Shown: positions 10,391 to 19,966 of the stretch, in pieces | Layout of the letters: each line of letters opens with the position of its first letter | Numbering within the stretch: the stretch's first letter is position 1 | Source: Gottfriedia endophytica | Lineage (GTDB): Bacteria; Bacillota; Bacilli; Bacillales; Bacillaceae_G | Length of the DNA: 64,000 nt | Direction of reading: 5' to 3' | Assembly: GCF_017814275.1 (NCBI RefSeq) | Contig: NZ_JAGIYQ010000009.1 | Location: forward strand, 79,254-143,253 | Position numbers and translations under genes: made by a program | Notes under the pieces: generated by a model | Seen by the model: the letters and a program-made list of their open reading frames with translations, nothing else | Told to the model about the DNA's origin: nothing | The model's database searches: none

Positions 10391-11637
10391 AATCGTTTAA
10401 TATCGTTCCAAGTTACAATAATCATTAAAAGCATCAAAAGTGCAAAACCAATAAAATGCACAATGCCTTCTTTTTGACGGTCAATTGGACGACCTCTTAA
10501 TGCTTCAATCGCAAAGAATAATAATCTTCCACCATCTAACGCAGGTAATGGTAATAAATTCATTATTCCTAAGTTAATGCTTAAAAATGCTGCCCATTTC
10601 ATCAAATAAAAGATTCCAGCTTGTGTAGCTTGTTCAGTTACTTGATAGATTCCTACTGGACCAGAAAGATTATTAATTGAAAACTGTCCTGTTACTAAAT
10701 GGCCAACAGCAGTCACAATTTCTTTCGTCCAGTTAATCGTTTCTGTTACTCCATATTTTACAGAAGTAAGGATATTTTTTTCAACTGGTTGATAAACTCC
10801 AATTAATCCGTATTTAGTACCCTTCGATGTTTCTGCCTTAGGAATAACAGTAAATGTTTTATCTTGGTTATCACGCTTAATAATAAATTTTAAATTTTGA
10901 TCTGGATTTTTTCTTACTATATCAACTACTTCATCCCATTTTGAAACTGGTTGATTATTAATTGAAAGTACAACATCACCTGTTTTTAAACCAGCTTGTG
11001 ATGCTGGACCACTTGAAACTAATTGTCCAATTTTCGCATCATTTACAGGAGTTCCTTGTAATAATCCTAGCAAGATAAAAATGAAAAACGCTAAAACAAA
11101 ATTCATCATTGGACCTGCAAAAATAGCAATTGCACGTTTTCCAACTGATTTACTATTAAATTGACGATTATAAGGCGCAATTTGATTTTCTTTTCCTTCA
11201 TTAACGACGAAGGCTTTTTCATTAATTTTGAAGGTCTGGATTTGTTCTTTGCCTTCTTCGACACCGATAAGTTCCAATTTATGTTCTAAGTCTATTGAAT
11301 CAACTTCGACAAATAATAAATCTTGAAACCTGTCAAATCCATCAACTACTAATTTTATTACCTCATTTTGTTGATTAAATAGCAATCCAACATGTGTACC
11401 TGGTTTAATTTCATCAGTTTCAGGATCTTCTCCAGCATACCTAACATATCCACCAAGTGGTAATAATCTAATCGTGTACATTGTTTCATTTTTGAAGAAA
11501 GAAAAAACTTTTGGTCCAAATCCAATCGCAAATTCCCGACAAAGAATCCCAGCTCTTTTTGCGAAATACAAATGCCCTAGTTCATGGAAAAAAACAAGTA
11601 CTCCAAAGATTACGATAAACGCAATTGCCGTTTGCAT
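10381..11637 (-). CDS. rasP: Site-2 intramembrane protease RasP (RseP family)
   Basis: RasP is a membrane zinc metalloprotease that cleaves anti-sigma factors and signal-peptide remnants within the bilayer. The 418-residue product has the HELGH zinc site at residues 18-22 in the first membrane segment, a PDZ domain (about 195-280, GLKTGDVVLSINNQ) and the second active-site motif LPLPALDGGRLLF in a C-terminal membrane segment. ATG at 11637 is preceded by AAAGGTGG at 6 bases; the longer frame starts within that site. It lies 14 bases after dxr. Confidence 0.97.
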   Translation of the reverse strand: MQTAIAFIVIFGVLVFFHELGHLYFAKRAGILCREFAIGFGPKVFSFFKNETMYTIRLLPLGGYVRYAGEDPETDEIKPGTHVGLLFNQQNEVIKLVVDGFDRFQDLLFVEVDSIDLEHKLELIGVEEGKEQIQTFKINEKAFVVNEGKENQIAPYNRQFNSKSVGKRAIAIFAGPMMNFVLAFFIFILLGLLQGTPVNDAKIGQLVSSGPASQAGLKTGDVVLSINNQPVSKWDEVVDIVRKNPDQNLKFIIKRDNQDKTFTVIPKAETSKGTKYGLIGVYQPVEKNILTSVKYGVTETINWTKEIVTAVGHLVTGQFSINNLSGPVGIYQVTEQATQAGIFYLMKWAAFLSINLGIMNLLPLPALDGGRLLFFAIEALRGRPIDRQKEGIVHFIGFALLMLLMIIVTWNDIKRLFM

Positions 11638-11651
11638 ATGTATTACCACCT

Positions 11652-12803
11652 TTACTTTATAAGTGATGAAACGTACTTTCTAGTTTCTTCGTCGATCAGC
11701 TGAATTTCCTCTAATGTTGGATTTGAAATGATAGAATGATTTTCCAATGCATTTTCAATTAATTCCTCAATTTGAAGGAAACTAGCTCTCTTATGCAAAA
11801 ATGCACTTACCGCAATTTCATTTGCTGCGTTTAAAACAGTTGGCATGCTTCCACCTGCTTTTCCAGCATCATAAGCATATTTTAAACATCTAAAACGATT
11901 TAAATCCATTTCTTCAAAATGAAGACGACCAAATTTAATCAAATCTAAAAACGTATGGTTTTGTATTGGTTTTCGATCTGGATAATTTAACGCATACGCA
12001 ATTGGCACTCTCATATCCGGTGTACCTAATTGTGCCATGACACTTCCATCAATAAACTCTACCATTGAATGGATGACACTTTCACGGTGTAAAATAACGT
12101 CAATCTGATCATATGGCATATTAAATAACCAATGCGCTTCAATTACCTCTAATCCTTTGTTCATCATAGAAGCTGAATCGATTGTAATTTTTGCTCCCAT
12201 TGACCAATTTGGATGATTTAATGCATCCTCAATTGTTACATTGGTTAATTGATTACGAGTTAAGTCGCGAAAACTACCACCTGATGCCGTAATAATTAAC
12301 TTATTTATGTTTTGATAATTTTCACCATTTAAACATTGATAAATCGCAGAATGTTCGCTATCAACAGGTAATATACTTACTCCATATTTTTTAGCTTCTG
12401 CCATTACAATATGACCTGCAGTTACAAGTGTTTCTTTATTGGCAAGTGCAATTGTTTTTCCACATTGAATTGCCTTCATTGTTGGAGTTAAACCTACACT
12501 TCCCATAACCGCATTAACAACTATATCTGATTCGTGGTGAGTTGCAACTTCAATTAAACCTTCTTCTCCGTAGTAAACGCTTGTCTCAGAAGGCAGCGCG
12601 AAAGTTTTTAACTTTTCAGCCTCTTCTTTTCCTGCTACTGAAACAACTTGCGGCTTAAACTCTAAAATAATTTGAACTAACTCTTCAACCCTTGTACCAG
12701 CTGAACATGCAACTAACTGATAGTCAGAAGGTTGATTACGAATTAAATCAATTGTTTGAGTGCCAATTGAGCCAGTTGCTCCAAGTAAGCTGATTTTCTT
12801 CAT
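11652..12803 (-). CDS. dxr: 1-deoxy-D-xylulose 5-phosphate reductoisomerase
   Basis: Dxr makes methylerythritol 4-phosphate, the committed step of the MEP isoprenoid pathway, using NADPH and a divalent metal. The 383-residue protein begins with the nucleotide-binding loop [10 protein letters not shown] (residues 8-17). It has the metal and substrate region [14 protein letters not shown] (about 144-157) and the flexible loop signature [11 protein letters not shown]. It sits between cdsA and rasP, upstream of isoprenoid-using uppS functions in pathway terms, in the standard Bacillus order. Confidence 0.98.
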   Translation of the reverse strand: MKKISLLGATGSIGTQTIDLIRNQPSDYQLVACSAGTRVEELVQIILEFKPQVVSVAGKEEAEKLKTFALPSETSVYYGEEGLIEVATHHESDIVVNAVMGSVGLTPTMKAIQCGKTIALANKETLVTAGHIVMAEAKKYGVSILPVDSEHSAIYQCLNGENYQNINKLIITASGGSFRDLTRNQLTNVTIEDALNHPNWSMGAKITIDSASMMNKGLEVIEAHWLFNMPYDQIDVILHRESVIHSMVEFIDGSVMAQLGTPDMRVPIAYALNYPDRKPIQNHTFLDLIKFGRLHFEEMDLNRFRCLKYAYDAGKAGGSMPTVLNAANEIAVSAFLHKRASFLQIEELIENALENHSIISNPTLEEIQLIDEETRKYVSSLIK

Positions 12804-12833
12804 TTCTTACAACTCCTTATGAAAGCAATACAA

Positions 12834-13622
12834 CTATAGGACAAATAATAAATAGACGATTGGGAAAGTAAAGATCCAGCTATCGCATCGATCTAAAATA
12901 CCGCCATGACCAGGAAGAATCTTACCAGAATCCTTTACCCCATAATATCTTTTATATGCAGACTGAACTAAATCTCCTATTTGTCCAAATACTGAAACTA
13001 AAATTGCTACAAAAATCAAATAGATTACCGAATAATTTAAAGTTAACACAAATGATAAAATTACCGCAACAACTATCGCACAAACCACGCCGCCTAAAGA
13101 TCCCTCAATCGTCTTATTCGGACTAATTTCTGGCCATAGCTTTGTTTTACCAAATGCTTTTCCGATAAAATAAGCACCACTATCAGTTGCCCATATAACA
13201 AATAATGGAAAAAACAAATCTGCTAATCCCATTAATCTAATCTCATGCATGTAATGGAATCCATATCCAACATACAGTGCAGATAACGTTACAAATGAAG
13301 CATCCTCAAAAGTAAATGTATTCTTAGTTAGTACAGTATATGATAGAAGTAATAGTAACAAGATAATTAATAGATCAGATTTATCTATCCCATATTGAAA
13401 CATATTCATCGACCAATCATTTGGTATAATGGCCAACCATGTAAGAAGAAGGCCAATTACAGTTGGTGGACTAAATACATCTTGTTTTTTCATCTTAATT
13501 AATTCAAAATAACCTATTGTTCCTAATGCAAAAATTAAGAGCGAAAACGGCCATTTACCGTAAATTACGATTGATAAAAACAAAACTCCAGCTACAATTC
13601 CAGTAATGATTCTTTCCTTCAA
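12834..13622 (-). CDS. cdsA: Phosphatidate cytidylyltransferase
   Basis: CdsA makes CDP-diacylglycerol from phosphatidic acid and CTP, the branch point to all major phospholipids. The 262-residue integral membrane protein has about eight hydrophobic segments. It carries the C-terminal family signature with KDSGKILPGHGGILDRCDS, which contains the metal-binding DR(C)D core. It lies 17 bases downstream of uppS and 30 bases upstream of dxr, grouping lipid and isoprenoid carrier synthesis. Confidence 0.97.
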   Translation of the reverse strand: MKERIITGIVAGVLFLSIVIYGKWPFSLLIFALGTIGYFELIKMKKQDVFSPPTVIGLLLTWLAIIPNDWSMNMFQYGIDKSDLLIILLLLLLSYTVLTKNTFTFEDASFVTLSALYVGYGFHYMHEIRLMGLADLFFPLFVIWATDSGAYFIGKAFGKTKLWPEISPNKTIEGSLGGVVCAIVVAVILSFVLTLNYSVIYLIFVAILVSVFGQIGDLVQSAYKRYYGVKDSGKILPGHGGILDRCDSWIFTFPIVYLLFVL

Positions 13623-13639
13623 AGCTCTTCACCACTTTC

Positions 13640-14419
13640 TCAAACTCCACCAAAACGACGCGATCTATTTTGGTATTCTAAAATTGCATTTCTTAAGCTT
13701 TCTTCTGTGAAGTCTGGCCAAAATTCATCGGTAAAATACAGTTCACTATAAGCAATTTGCCAAAGCATAAAATTACTAATACGAAGTTCTCCACTAGTTC
13801 GAATTAATAGATCAGGATCTCCTAACTCACTGGTCATTAAATAGTCATTGAATAATGCTTCATCAATCGATTCAATTGCAATTTTATTTTCTTTTACGTC
13901 ATTTGCAATTGCCTTGATCGATTGAATCATTTCATCTCTACTACCGTAATTCAAAGCGAAGTTTAAAATCATTCCTGTATTATTCTTTGTAGCTTCTACT
14001 GCTTTTTTCACAGCTTCAACTGTATAGCTAGGAAGTTGATTTTCGTTACCCATTAATCGAACTTGAACATTCTCTTCTATCAGTTCAGGTAAAAATGTTC
14101 CTAAAAATTCTTGAGGTAACTTCATTAAAAATTCTACTTCTGTTCGAGGACGTTTCCAATTTTCAGTAGAAAATGCATACAATGTAAGCACTTTTATCCC
14201 TAATGAATTTGCTTCTCTAGCGATTTTCCGAACTACCTTCATGCCTTCATGGTGCCCTGCTATCCTTGGTAAGTTACGTTTTTTAGCCCATCTACCATTT
14301 CCGTCCATAATGATTGCTACATGCCCTGGAATCGTAGAATCATTATTTACATCTAATTTTGTTGGAGGTACTATTGGCTCTTGCTCTTTTCTTTTTCTAA
14401 AAGAAAAACCTTTAAACAT
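13640..14419 (-). CDS. uppS: Undecaprenyl pyrophosphate synthase
   Basis: This cis-prenyltransferase builds the C55 lipid carrier for cell wall assembly. The 259-residue product has the catalytic IMDGNGRWAKK motif (about 37-47), AGHHEGM, the FSTENWKRP signature (about 86-94), and near the end RTSGELRISNFMLWQ followed by the Glu in SELYFTDEFWPDF. The first 30 residues are a basic, poorly conserved leader typical of Bacillus forms. It is the first gene of the uppS-cdsA-dxr-rasP group, after a terminator. Confidence 0.98.
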   Translation of the reverse strand: MFKGFSFRKRKEQEPIVPPTKLDVNNDSTIPGHVAIIMDGNGRWAKKRNLPRIAGHHEGMKVVRKIAREANSLGIKVLTLYAFSTENWKRPRTEVEFLMKLPQEFLGTFLPELIEENVQVRLMGNENQLPSYTVEAVKKAVEATKNNTGMILNFALNYGSRDEMIQSIKAIANDVKENKIAIESIDEALFNDYLMTSELGDPDLLIRTSGELRISNFMLWQIAYSELYFTDEFWPDFTEESLRNAILEYQNRSRRFGGV

Positions 14420-14462
14420 TTTCTATCCTCCGATATATCGTAAATCAAATTATTGTAGAATT

Positions 14463-14502
14463 GAGTAAAAAAACCCCCTTAAGGCAGAGGGTCTTTTTAC
14501 TC
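14463..14502 (-). terminator. Terminator between frr and uppS
   Basis: An extended stem (GAGTAAAAA... / ...TTTTTACTC with a CCC/GGG core) lies 34 bases downstream of frr. On the minus strand the stem core ends in GGGGG followed by seven T residues. Because both flanks pair, it could also work in the plus direction. It separates rpsB-tsf-pyrH-frr from uppS-polC. Confidence 0.8.
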
Positions 14503-14535
14503 AAAGCTTATATATTTAATCTAAATGATTATTTA

Positions 14536-15093
14536 TCAAACTTCTAGTATTTCTTTTTCTTTTTCTTTTGTAATTGAATCAATTTTTTCAATGTGAGCAT
14601 CAGTTTGCTTTTGGATATCATCAGAATATCCACGTAATTCATCTTCAGTGATGTCACCATTTTTTTCTAATTTCTTTAAATCGTCATTCGCATCACGACG
14701 AACATTACGAACAGCAACTTTTGCATCTTCAGCATATTTTTTCACTACTTTTACTAAATCTTTACGACGTTCTTCAGTTAAAGCAGGAAAAGCAATACGA
14801 ATGATTGATCCATCATTTGATGGATTTAAACCTAAATCCGCTTTTTGGATCGCTTTGTCGATTTCACTTAAAATCGATTTATCGTACGGAGTAATCATAA
14901 GTAGTCTAGCTTCAGGCACTGATATGTTAGCCATTTGATTAATAGGTGTTGGTGCACCATAGTAATCAACTACTACTTTATCAAGAATAGCTGGATTCGC
15001 ACGACCAGCTCTTACTGTTGCAAGCTCTCTTGAATATGCTGATACAGCTTTTGTCATTTTTTCTTTTGCAGAAGATATGATTTGATTAGCCAT
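14536..15093 (-). CDS. frr: Ribosome recycling factor
   Basis: Together with EF-G, RRF splits post-termination ribosomes. The 185-residue protein is the standard length and is almost wholly helical, with a short beta domain inserted ([23 protein letters not shown] starts around residue 43). The N-terminal VRAGRANPA motif (residues 27-35) is the family signature. It begins 2 bases after pyrH, as in B. subtilis. Confidence 0.98.
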   Translation of the reverse strand: MANQIISSAKEKMTKAVSAYSRELATVRAGRANPAILDKVVVDYYGAPTPINQMANISVPEARLLMITPYDKSILSEIDKAIQKADLGLNPSNDGSIIRIAFPALTEERRKDLVKVVKKYAEDAKVAVRNVRRDANDDLKKLEKNGDITEDELRGYSDDIQKQTDAHIEKIDSITKEKEKEILEV

Positions 15094-15095
15094 TT

Positions 15096-15818
15096 TTATT
15101 TCCCCTTTACAATTGTTCCAATGTTTTCGCCTAACACTGCACGCTTAATGTTACCTTCTTCCATGATTGAGAATACAATAAGAGGAATATCATTGTCCAT
15201 ACAAAGTGAAGAAGCAGTTGAGTCCATTACACCTAAACCTTCTTTTAAGACATCTAAGTAAGTTAAGGTATCATATTTTACAGCATTTTCATCAATTGAT
15301 GGGTCTGCATTGTATACACCATCAACATTATTTTTTGCCATTAAAATAACATCTGCTTCAATTTCAGCCGCACGTAATGCTGCTGTCGTATCAGTAGAGA
15401 AATAAGGATTTCCAGTACCAGCCGCAAAAATAACAACACGTTTCTTTTCAAGATGGCGAATTGCTTTTCTACGAATATAAGGCTCTGCAACCTGTCTCAT
15501 TTCAATTGATGTTTGAACACGTGACTGAACATCTAATGATTCAAGGCTATCTTGAAGTGCTAAAGAGTTCATTACTGTTCCTAGCATACCCATATAATCT
15601 GCAGTAGCTCGGTCCATTCCCATTTCACTACCTGTTTTTCCACGCCAAATATTTCCGGCACCAACAACTACAGCAACCTCTACATCTAATTCAGCGATTT
15701 CTTTAACTTGTTGTGCAATTGATTTAATTATGCTTGGGTTTATACCGAACCCCTGTCCGCCTGCTAATGCTTCACCACTAAGTTTTAGAACTACGCGCTT
15801 ATACTTTGCACTACTCAT
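15096..15818 (-). CDS. pyrH: UMP kinase
   Basis: PyrH phosphorylates UMP to UDP and belongs to the amino acid kinase fold. The 240 residues include [12 protein letters not shown] (8-19), [10 protein letters not shown] (about 51-60), [10 protein letters not shown] and the C-terminal nucleotide-binding segment [11 protein letters not shown] (about 163-173). In Gram-positives the enzyme is activated by GTP and inhibited by UTP; no regulatory RNA is evident. It is tightly linked to frr. Confidence 0.98.
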   Translation of the reverse strand: MSSAKYKRVVLKLSGEALAGGQGFGINPSIIKSIAQQVKEIAELDVEVAVVVGAGNIWRGKTGSEMGMDRATADYMGMLGTVMNSLALQDSLESLDVQSRVQTSIEMRQVAEPYIRRKAIRHLEKKRVVIFAAGTGNPYFSTDTTAALRAAEIEADVILMAKNNVDGVYNADPSIDENAVKYDTLTYLDVLKEGLGVMDSTASSLCMDNDIPLIVFSIMEEGNIKRAVLGENIGTIVKGK

Positions 15819-15870
15819 AATTACCTCCGTTATACGTCAATTCCTACTGTATTCTATTCCTTTAAAAATA

Positions 15871-15889
15871 GGGAACACATAGTGTCCCC
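15871..15889 (-). terminator. Terminator downstream of tsf
   Basis: GGGAACAC and GTGTCCC(C) form a 7 to 8-bp stem around a 3-base loop, about 35 bases past the tsf stop. On the minus strand TATTTTTAA follows. It lies 52 bases before the pyrH start, so pyrH-frr probably depend on read-through or a promoter I could not identify. Confidence 0.8.
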
Positions 15890-15922
15890 TTATTTTTTAT
15901 TATACTGAACTAACCTTAATAA

Positions 15923-16807
15923 TTAGTTACCTTTTACTTGATTCATTACTTCTTCAGCAAAGTTATCTTCGCGTTTTTCTAAACCTTCTCCAACTTCATA
16001 ACGAACGAAAGATTTTACAGTTCCGCCAGCAGATTCAACGAATTTACCTACTTTTACGTCTGGGTTTTTAACAAACGATTGATCTAATAAGCAAATCTCT
16101 TCGAAGTATTTACCAATACGACCTTCAACCATTTTCGCAACGATAGCTTCTGGTTTACCTTCGTTTAAAGCTTGTTGAGTTAAGATTTGACGCTCATGGT
16201 CAACTTCTTCTTGTGATACAGCATCACGAGAAATGTATTTAGGGTTAATTGCAGCGATGTGCATTGAAACATCTTTTGCAACTTCTTCATTTGTAGTTCC
16301 TTCTACAACAGTTAAAACACCAATACGTCCGCCACTATGTAAGTATGCGCCGAAAGCATCTGCATCTGTTTTTGAAACAAGTTCAAAACGACGTAAAGAG
16401 ATTTTTTCTCCAATTTTAGCAATTGCATGGTTGATGTAAGTTTCAACAGTTTCACCAGTTGAAATTGTTTGTTGTAATGTTTCTTCAACTGTTGCAGGTT
16501 TGTTTGTAACGATGTGTTTTGCAAGAGCAGCGATTAACTCTTTGAATCCTTCGTTTTTAGCAACGAAATCAGTTTCTGAGTTAACTTCTAATAATACAGC
16601 GTCATTTCCGTTAACTTCAACAAAAGTTAAACCTTCTGCTGCGATACGATCGTTTTTCTTAGCTGCTTTCGCGATACCTTTTTCACGTAAGTAGTCAATC
16701 GCTTGATCCATATCTCCGTTTGTTTCAGTTAACGCTTTTTTACAATCCATCATACCTGCGCCAGTTTTTTCACGTAATTCTTTTACCATTTGTGCAGTAA
16801 TAGCCAT
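15923..16807 (-). CDS. tsf: Elongation factor Ts
   Basis: EF-Ts is the nucleotide exchange factor for EF-Tu. The 294-residue protein opens with a UBA-like domain ending in [15 protein letters not shown], and carries the conserved [10 protein letters not shown] segment (about 79-88) that contacts EF-Tu. The start is ATG at 16807, 9 bases after AAGGAG; an in-frame ATG three codons upstream is too close to that site. It follows rpsB across a terminator-like hairpin. Confidence 0.98.
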   Translation of the reverse strand: MAITAQMVKELREKTGAGMMDCKKALTETNGDMDQAIDYLREKGIAKAAKKNDRIAAEGLTFVEVNGNDAVLLEVNSETDFVAKNEGFKELIAALAKHIVTNKPATVEETLQQTISTGETVETYINHAIAKIGEKISLRRFELVSKTDADAFGAYLHSGGRIGVLTVVEGTTNEEVAKDVSMHIAAINPKYISRDAVSQEEVDHERQILTQQALNEGKPEAIVAKMVEGRIGKYFEEICLLDQSFVKNPDVKVGKFVESAGGTVKSFVRYEVGEGLEKREDNFAEEVMNQVKGN

Positions 16808-16906
16808 TGTATTCATCTCCTTATGTATATCTATTGTTTATTATATTTTTAACAATGTAAAAGGACAATTAATTTCTTTGTCCATTAATTGAAATTTACC
16901 TTAAAA

Positions 16907-16939
16907 AAGGTGATAAAAGGCTAAACCTCTTATCACCTT
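16907..16939 (-). terminator. Strong terminator or attenuator between rpsB and tsf
   Basis: Exact 10-bp arms AAGGTGATAA (16907-16916) and TTATCACCTT (16930-16939) are followed on the minus strand by six T residues. It starts 11 bases after the rpsB stop. Full termination would isolate tsf, so partial read-through setting the S2 to EF-Ts ratio is likely, although that is inferred. Confidence 0.85.
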
Positions 16940-16949
16940 CCATCATTCA

Positions 16950-17760
<811 letters not shown>

Positions 17761-17766
17761 TCAATT

Positions 17767-17795
17767 ACTATAGCATATACGTTAATGATAATCAA
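17767..17795 (-). promoter_or_regulatory. SigA-type promoter of rpsB
   Basis: On the minus strand TTGATT (17795-17790) and TATAGT (17772-17767) are separated by 17 bases: five of six consensus bases in each element at ideal spacing. It lies in the swrB-rpsB gap, so rpsB has its own vegetative promoter and need not depend on fla/che read-through. Confidence 0.75.
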
Positions 17796-17809
17796 GTAAG
17801 AAAATGATT

Positions 17810-18307
17810 TCATATTCGTAGTTTTAACATTAGTTCGATCTCAGTCTTACCTTTGTCTAATTTCTTGGCTATTTCATCAATAGTGTATCCTTCTTTTTGC
17901 AATTTTAAGATTCTCTCAAATTCACTGATCTGAGAAGTTTCTTCTTTTTGAATTGAAAAGTTACTTTGAGTATTTTCTTGATCATAAGATATAAACTCGT
18001 TGTAATTAATGTTGTTTTCATCTTCTCTATATTCATAAGTAGTAAAAGGCTTTGAATCTGATTCAAGAATTTGTTCTTTCAATTCTACTTTGTCAGTATG
18101 CGGCTTATTTGCTAATTTATTCAAAAATTCCTCATTTTCTTCTTTCCATTCCTCTATAAATGTATATAAAACATCCTCTGTCTCATTTTTTAAATGGATA
18201 AATGAAGATTCCATTTCTTTATATTTTGATAGTTGTATAGTTAAATAGATGTTCCAAATACATATGAAAAGAATCAGGATTATACATGTAATAAATAATC
18301 CAATCAT
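17810..18307 (-). CDS. swrB: Swarming regulator SwrB-like membrane protein (YlxL)
   Basis: In B. subtilis SwrB promotes flagellar type III export activation and swarming. The 165-residue product has one N-terminal membrane segment (about 3-24), a charged coiled-coil-like middle, and a C-terminal helix-turn-helix-like tail (EGYTIDEIAKKLDKGKTEIE, about 138-157). Length, topology and position after sigD match SwrB; sequence similarity is low, as is usual for this family. ATG at 18307 follows AGGAAGTG. Unlike the tight B. subtilis arrangement, about 370 bases holding a repeat and a long hairpin separate it from sigD. Confidence 0.8.
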   Translation of the reverse strand: MIGLFITCIILILFICIWNIYLTIQLSKYKEMESSFIHLKNETEDVLYTFIEEWKEENEEFLNKLANKPHTDKVELKEQILESDSKPFTTYEYREDENNINYNEFISYDQENTQSNFSIQKEETSQISEFERILKLQKEGYTIDEIAKKLDKGKTEIELMLKLRI

Positions 18308-18350
18308 TTTACTAATCACTTCCTGCTGTTACGACTATGAATTGAATTAA

Positions 18351-18573
18351 AATGGCTGATTTCATAAACTTTGTTGTATTTAAGCATGCGATTAGTTGAT
18401 TTCCGCTCCATGGCACTCGCTTTCCGTGGGGCGTGCGGTGAGCCTCTTCGTCGCTATCGCTCCTGCGGGGTCTCACCTGTCCCGCTATTCCCACAGGAGT
18501 CTCGGACCTTCCGCTCCAATCAACTTATTAATCAAAAATCTTAAATAATAACAATCATATAGAAAAAGCCATT
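18351..18573 (+). repeat. GC-rich intergenic repeat, copy 2 of 4
   Basis: This copy shows the ends most clearly: AATGGCT at the left (18351-18357) and AGCCATT at the right (18567-18573) are exact inverted repeats, and the similarity continues inward (TTGTT, TATTTAAG, AGTTGATT against the reverse complement of the right arm). The core carries TTTCCGTGGGGCGTG, CTCCTGCGGGGTCTCAC, CCCGCTATTCCCACAGGAG and ACCTTCCG. Its size and ends resemble a MITE. It sits between sigD and swrB. Confidence 0.85.
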
Positions 18574-18577
18574 AAAA

Positions 18578-18659
18578 TTAGGCTCTGTTATATAAAAATG
18601 TTGATAATTAATAAAATCATCTTTATTAATTATCAACAAAATACTTTAACAGAGCCTAA
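18578..18659 (-). terminator. Long nested hairpin downstream of sigD
   Basis: Outer arms TTAGGCTCTGTTA (18578-18590) and TAACAGAGCCTAA (18647-18659) are exact 13-bp complements. Inner arms 18599-18615 and 18622-18638 are exact 17-bp complements with a 6-base loop. An internal loop of 8 to 9 bases separates the two stems. It lies 16 bases past the sigD stop and abuts repeat copy 2. The minus-strand exit flank is AATTTTAATGG, a modest U tract. Confidence 0.7.
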
Positions 18660-18661
18660 AA

Positions 18662-18693
18662 TTAAATAAATCTTTTTACATAGATTTATTTAA
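18662..18693. repeat. 12-bp inverted repeat over the sigD stop
   Basis: TTAAATAAATCT (18662-18673) and AGATTTATTTAA (18682-18693) are exact complements with an 8-base loop. The stop codon lies in the loop and the last sense codons are in the right arm, immediately before the long nested hairpin. Confidence 0.7.
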
Positions 18694-19446
18694 TAATTCC
18701 CTTAATTTGAAAATTGATTTCGCATGAATTTGTGAAACCCTAGATGTAGATAAATTTAATATGACTCCAATTTCTGTAAATGTTAATTCTTCAACGTAAA
18801 ATAAACTTATAACAGTTTGTTCTTTTTCATTTAAATCAGTCGTAATTGTCTTTGACAAGTGCTCGATCTGTTCTTCTTTTAATATTTCCTCTTCAGGTGT
18901 TAACGTATATGTATCTTTTAATGTTTGTATAAAATTGACTTGTCCGTCTCCGTCTTCTTTTATTTGCTCATCGACAGAAAGTAAATTCGAGAAAAACACG
19001 TCGTTTATTACTCCCACCACTTCAGTAGAAGAAAATCCAGTTTGTACAGCAATCTCTTCAGCTGTAGCCTTCCTTTGGAGCTTTTGTTCTAATGATTCAA
19101 TTGCATGCTCAATTTTTTTAGCTTTATCCCTGGTTGTTCGTGGTAGCCAATCTTCCTTTCGAAGGCCATCCATTATACTACCTCTAATCCGAATTGACGC
19201 ATATGTTTCAAATTTTAAATCTCGATTTGGATCAAATTTTTCAAGTGCATCATAAAGACCCATCATTCCAAAACTTTTTAATTCATCTCTACTTACATTT
19301 GATGGTAGATTTTGAGAGATTCGACTTACCTGAAAATTTACTAATGGCAAATAAATACGAATTAATGCATCCCCAGCATATTTATCTCGATCTTCAACCC
19401 ATTTTTTCCAATAATTTTGCGAATCACTTTTTTGAACAATCGACAT
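18676..19446 (-). CDS. sigD: RNA polymerase sigma factor SigD (FliA family)
   Basis: SigD directs transcription of late flagellar, chemotaxis and autolysin genes. The 256-residue protein contains region 2 (MGLYDALEKFDPNRDLKFETYAS spans about 62-84), region 3 (EEIAVQTGF) and region 4 with a helix-turn-helix near the end (LTFTEIGVILNLSTSRVSQI). It closes the che part of the operon, 22 bases after cheD. Its distal position is known in B. subtilis to limit its level and make motility bistable. Palindromes and a repeat separate it from swrB. Confidence 0.98.
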   Translation of the reverse strand: MSIVQKSDSQNYWKKWVEDRDKYAGDALIRIYLPLVNFQVSRISQNLPSNVSRDELKSFGMMGLYDALEKFDPNRDLKFETYASIRIRGSIMDGLRKEDWLPRTTRDKAKKIEHAIESLEQKLQRKATAEEIAVQTGFSSTEVVGVINDVFFSNLLSVDEQIKEDGDGQVNFIQTLKDTYTLTPEEEILKEEQIEHLSKTITTDLNEKEQTVISLFYVEELTFTEIGVILNLSTSRVSQIHAKSIFKLRELLNKSM

Positions 19447-19468
19447 TGTTATTCACCTCAGCTACTTA

Positions 19469-19966
19469 CTAAATAATGATTACACCCTGACTTACAATTT
19501 TTATGTTTAATAGTGAGTTATCTGGTGAAAATTCAATGGTTCTACCTTTGCTACCACCAACATCTGAACCTAACACCTGTATCTGCAATTTTTCTAATTG
19601 TTGTAAAACTGCTTCGACGTTTCTCGGACCTATTCTCATCGTGTCACTAGATGATGAGAATTGAAACATTTGAGCCCCACCGGCTAATTTAGCCTTTAAG
19701 GATGATCTTCTACCGCCACTTAACACTACTTTTTCTACTAAAGCATTAATCCCAGTATCTGCAAATTTTGCTTCATTTACATGATTATCTCTTGCGAGTC
19801 CCGAATCTGGTAGCATGATGTGGACCATACCAGCAATTTTCCGTTCTCCATCAAATACTACTACTCCAACACAGGACCCTAGTCCACAAGTGCGGATAAC
19901 TTGATTTCCTTTCACTACTCCTAATTCTGCAATACCAATATTAATAAGTTGTTCTGTTTTATCCAT
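19469..19966 (-). CDS. cheD: Chemoreceptor glutamine deamidase CheD
   Basis: CheD deamidates receptor glutamines and, bound to CheC, adjusts adaptation. The 165-residue protein keeps the catalytic Cys32 (GLGSCVGV) and His49 (GMVHIML) at the 17-residue spacing of characterised enzymes, plus the GGAQMF segment. The start chosen is ATG at 19966, which overlaps the end of cheC by 8 bases. A GTG two codons earlier is possible but less well placed relative to AGGGAT. Confidence 0.96.
   Translation of the reverse strand: MDKTEQLINIGIAELGVVKGNQVIRTCGLGSCVGVVVFDGERKIAGMVHIMLPDSGLARDNHVNEAKFADTGINALVEKVVLSGGRRSSLKAKLAGGAQMFQFSSSSDTMRIGPRNVEAVLQQLEKLQIQVLGSDVGGSKGRTIEFSPDNSLLNIKIVSQGVIII

Larger units (their letters stand above)
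18308..18675. other. Gap between sigD and swrB
   Basis: This 368-base stretch has no supported gene. It is filled by repeat copy 2 (18351-18573), a long nested hairpin (18578-18659) and part of an inverted repeat that overlaps the sigD stop. The reading frames inside it are by-products of the GC-rich repeat. Confidence 0.8.

Noticed and set aside
18312..18494. 60-codon minus-strand frame starting MGIAGQVRPRR
   Set aside because: It is read out of the GC-rich core of repeat copy 2. A similar frame appears in copy 3 at the same place, so it is a by-product of the repeat sequence and has no ribosome binding site.
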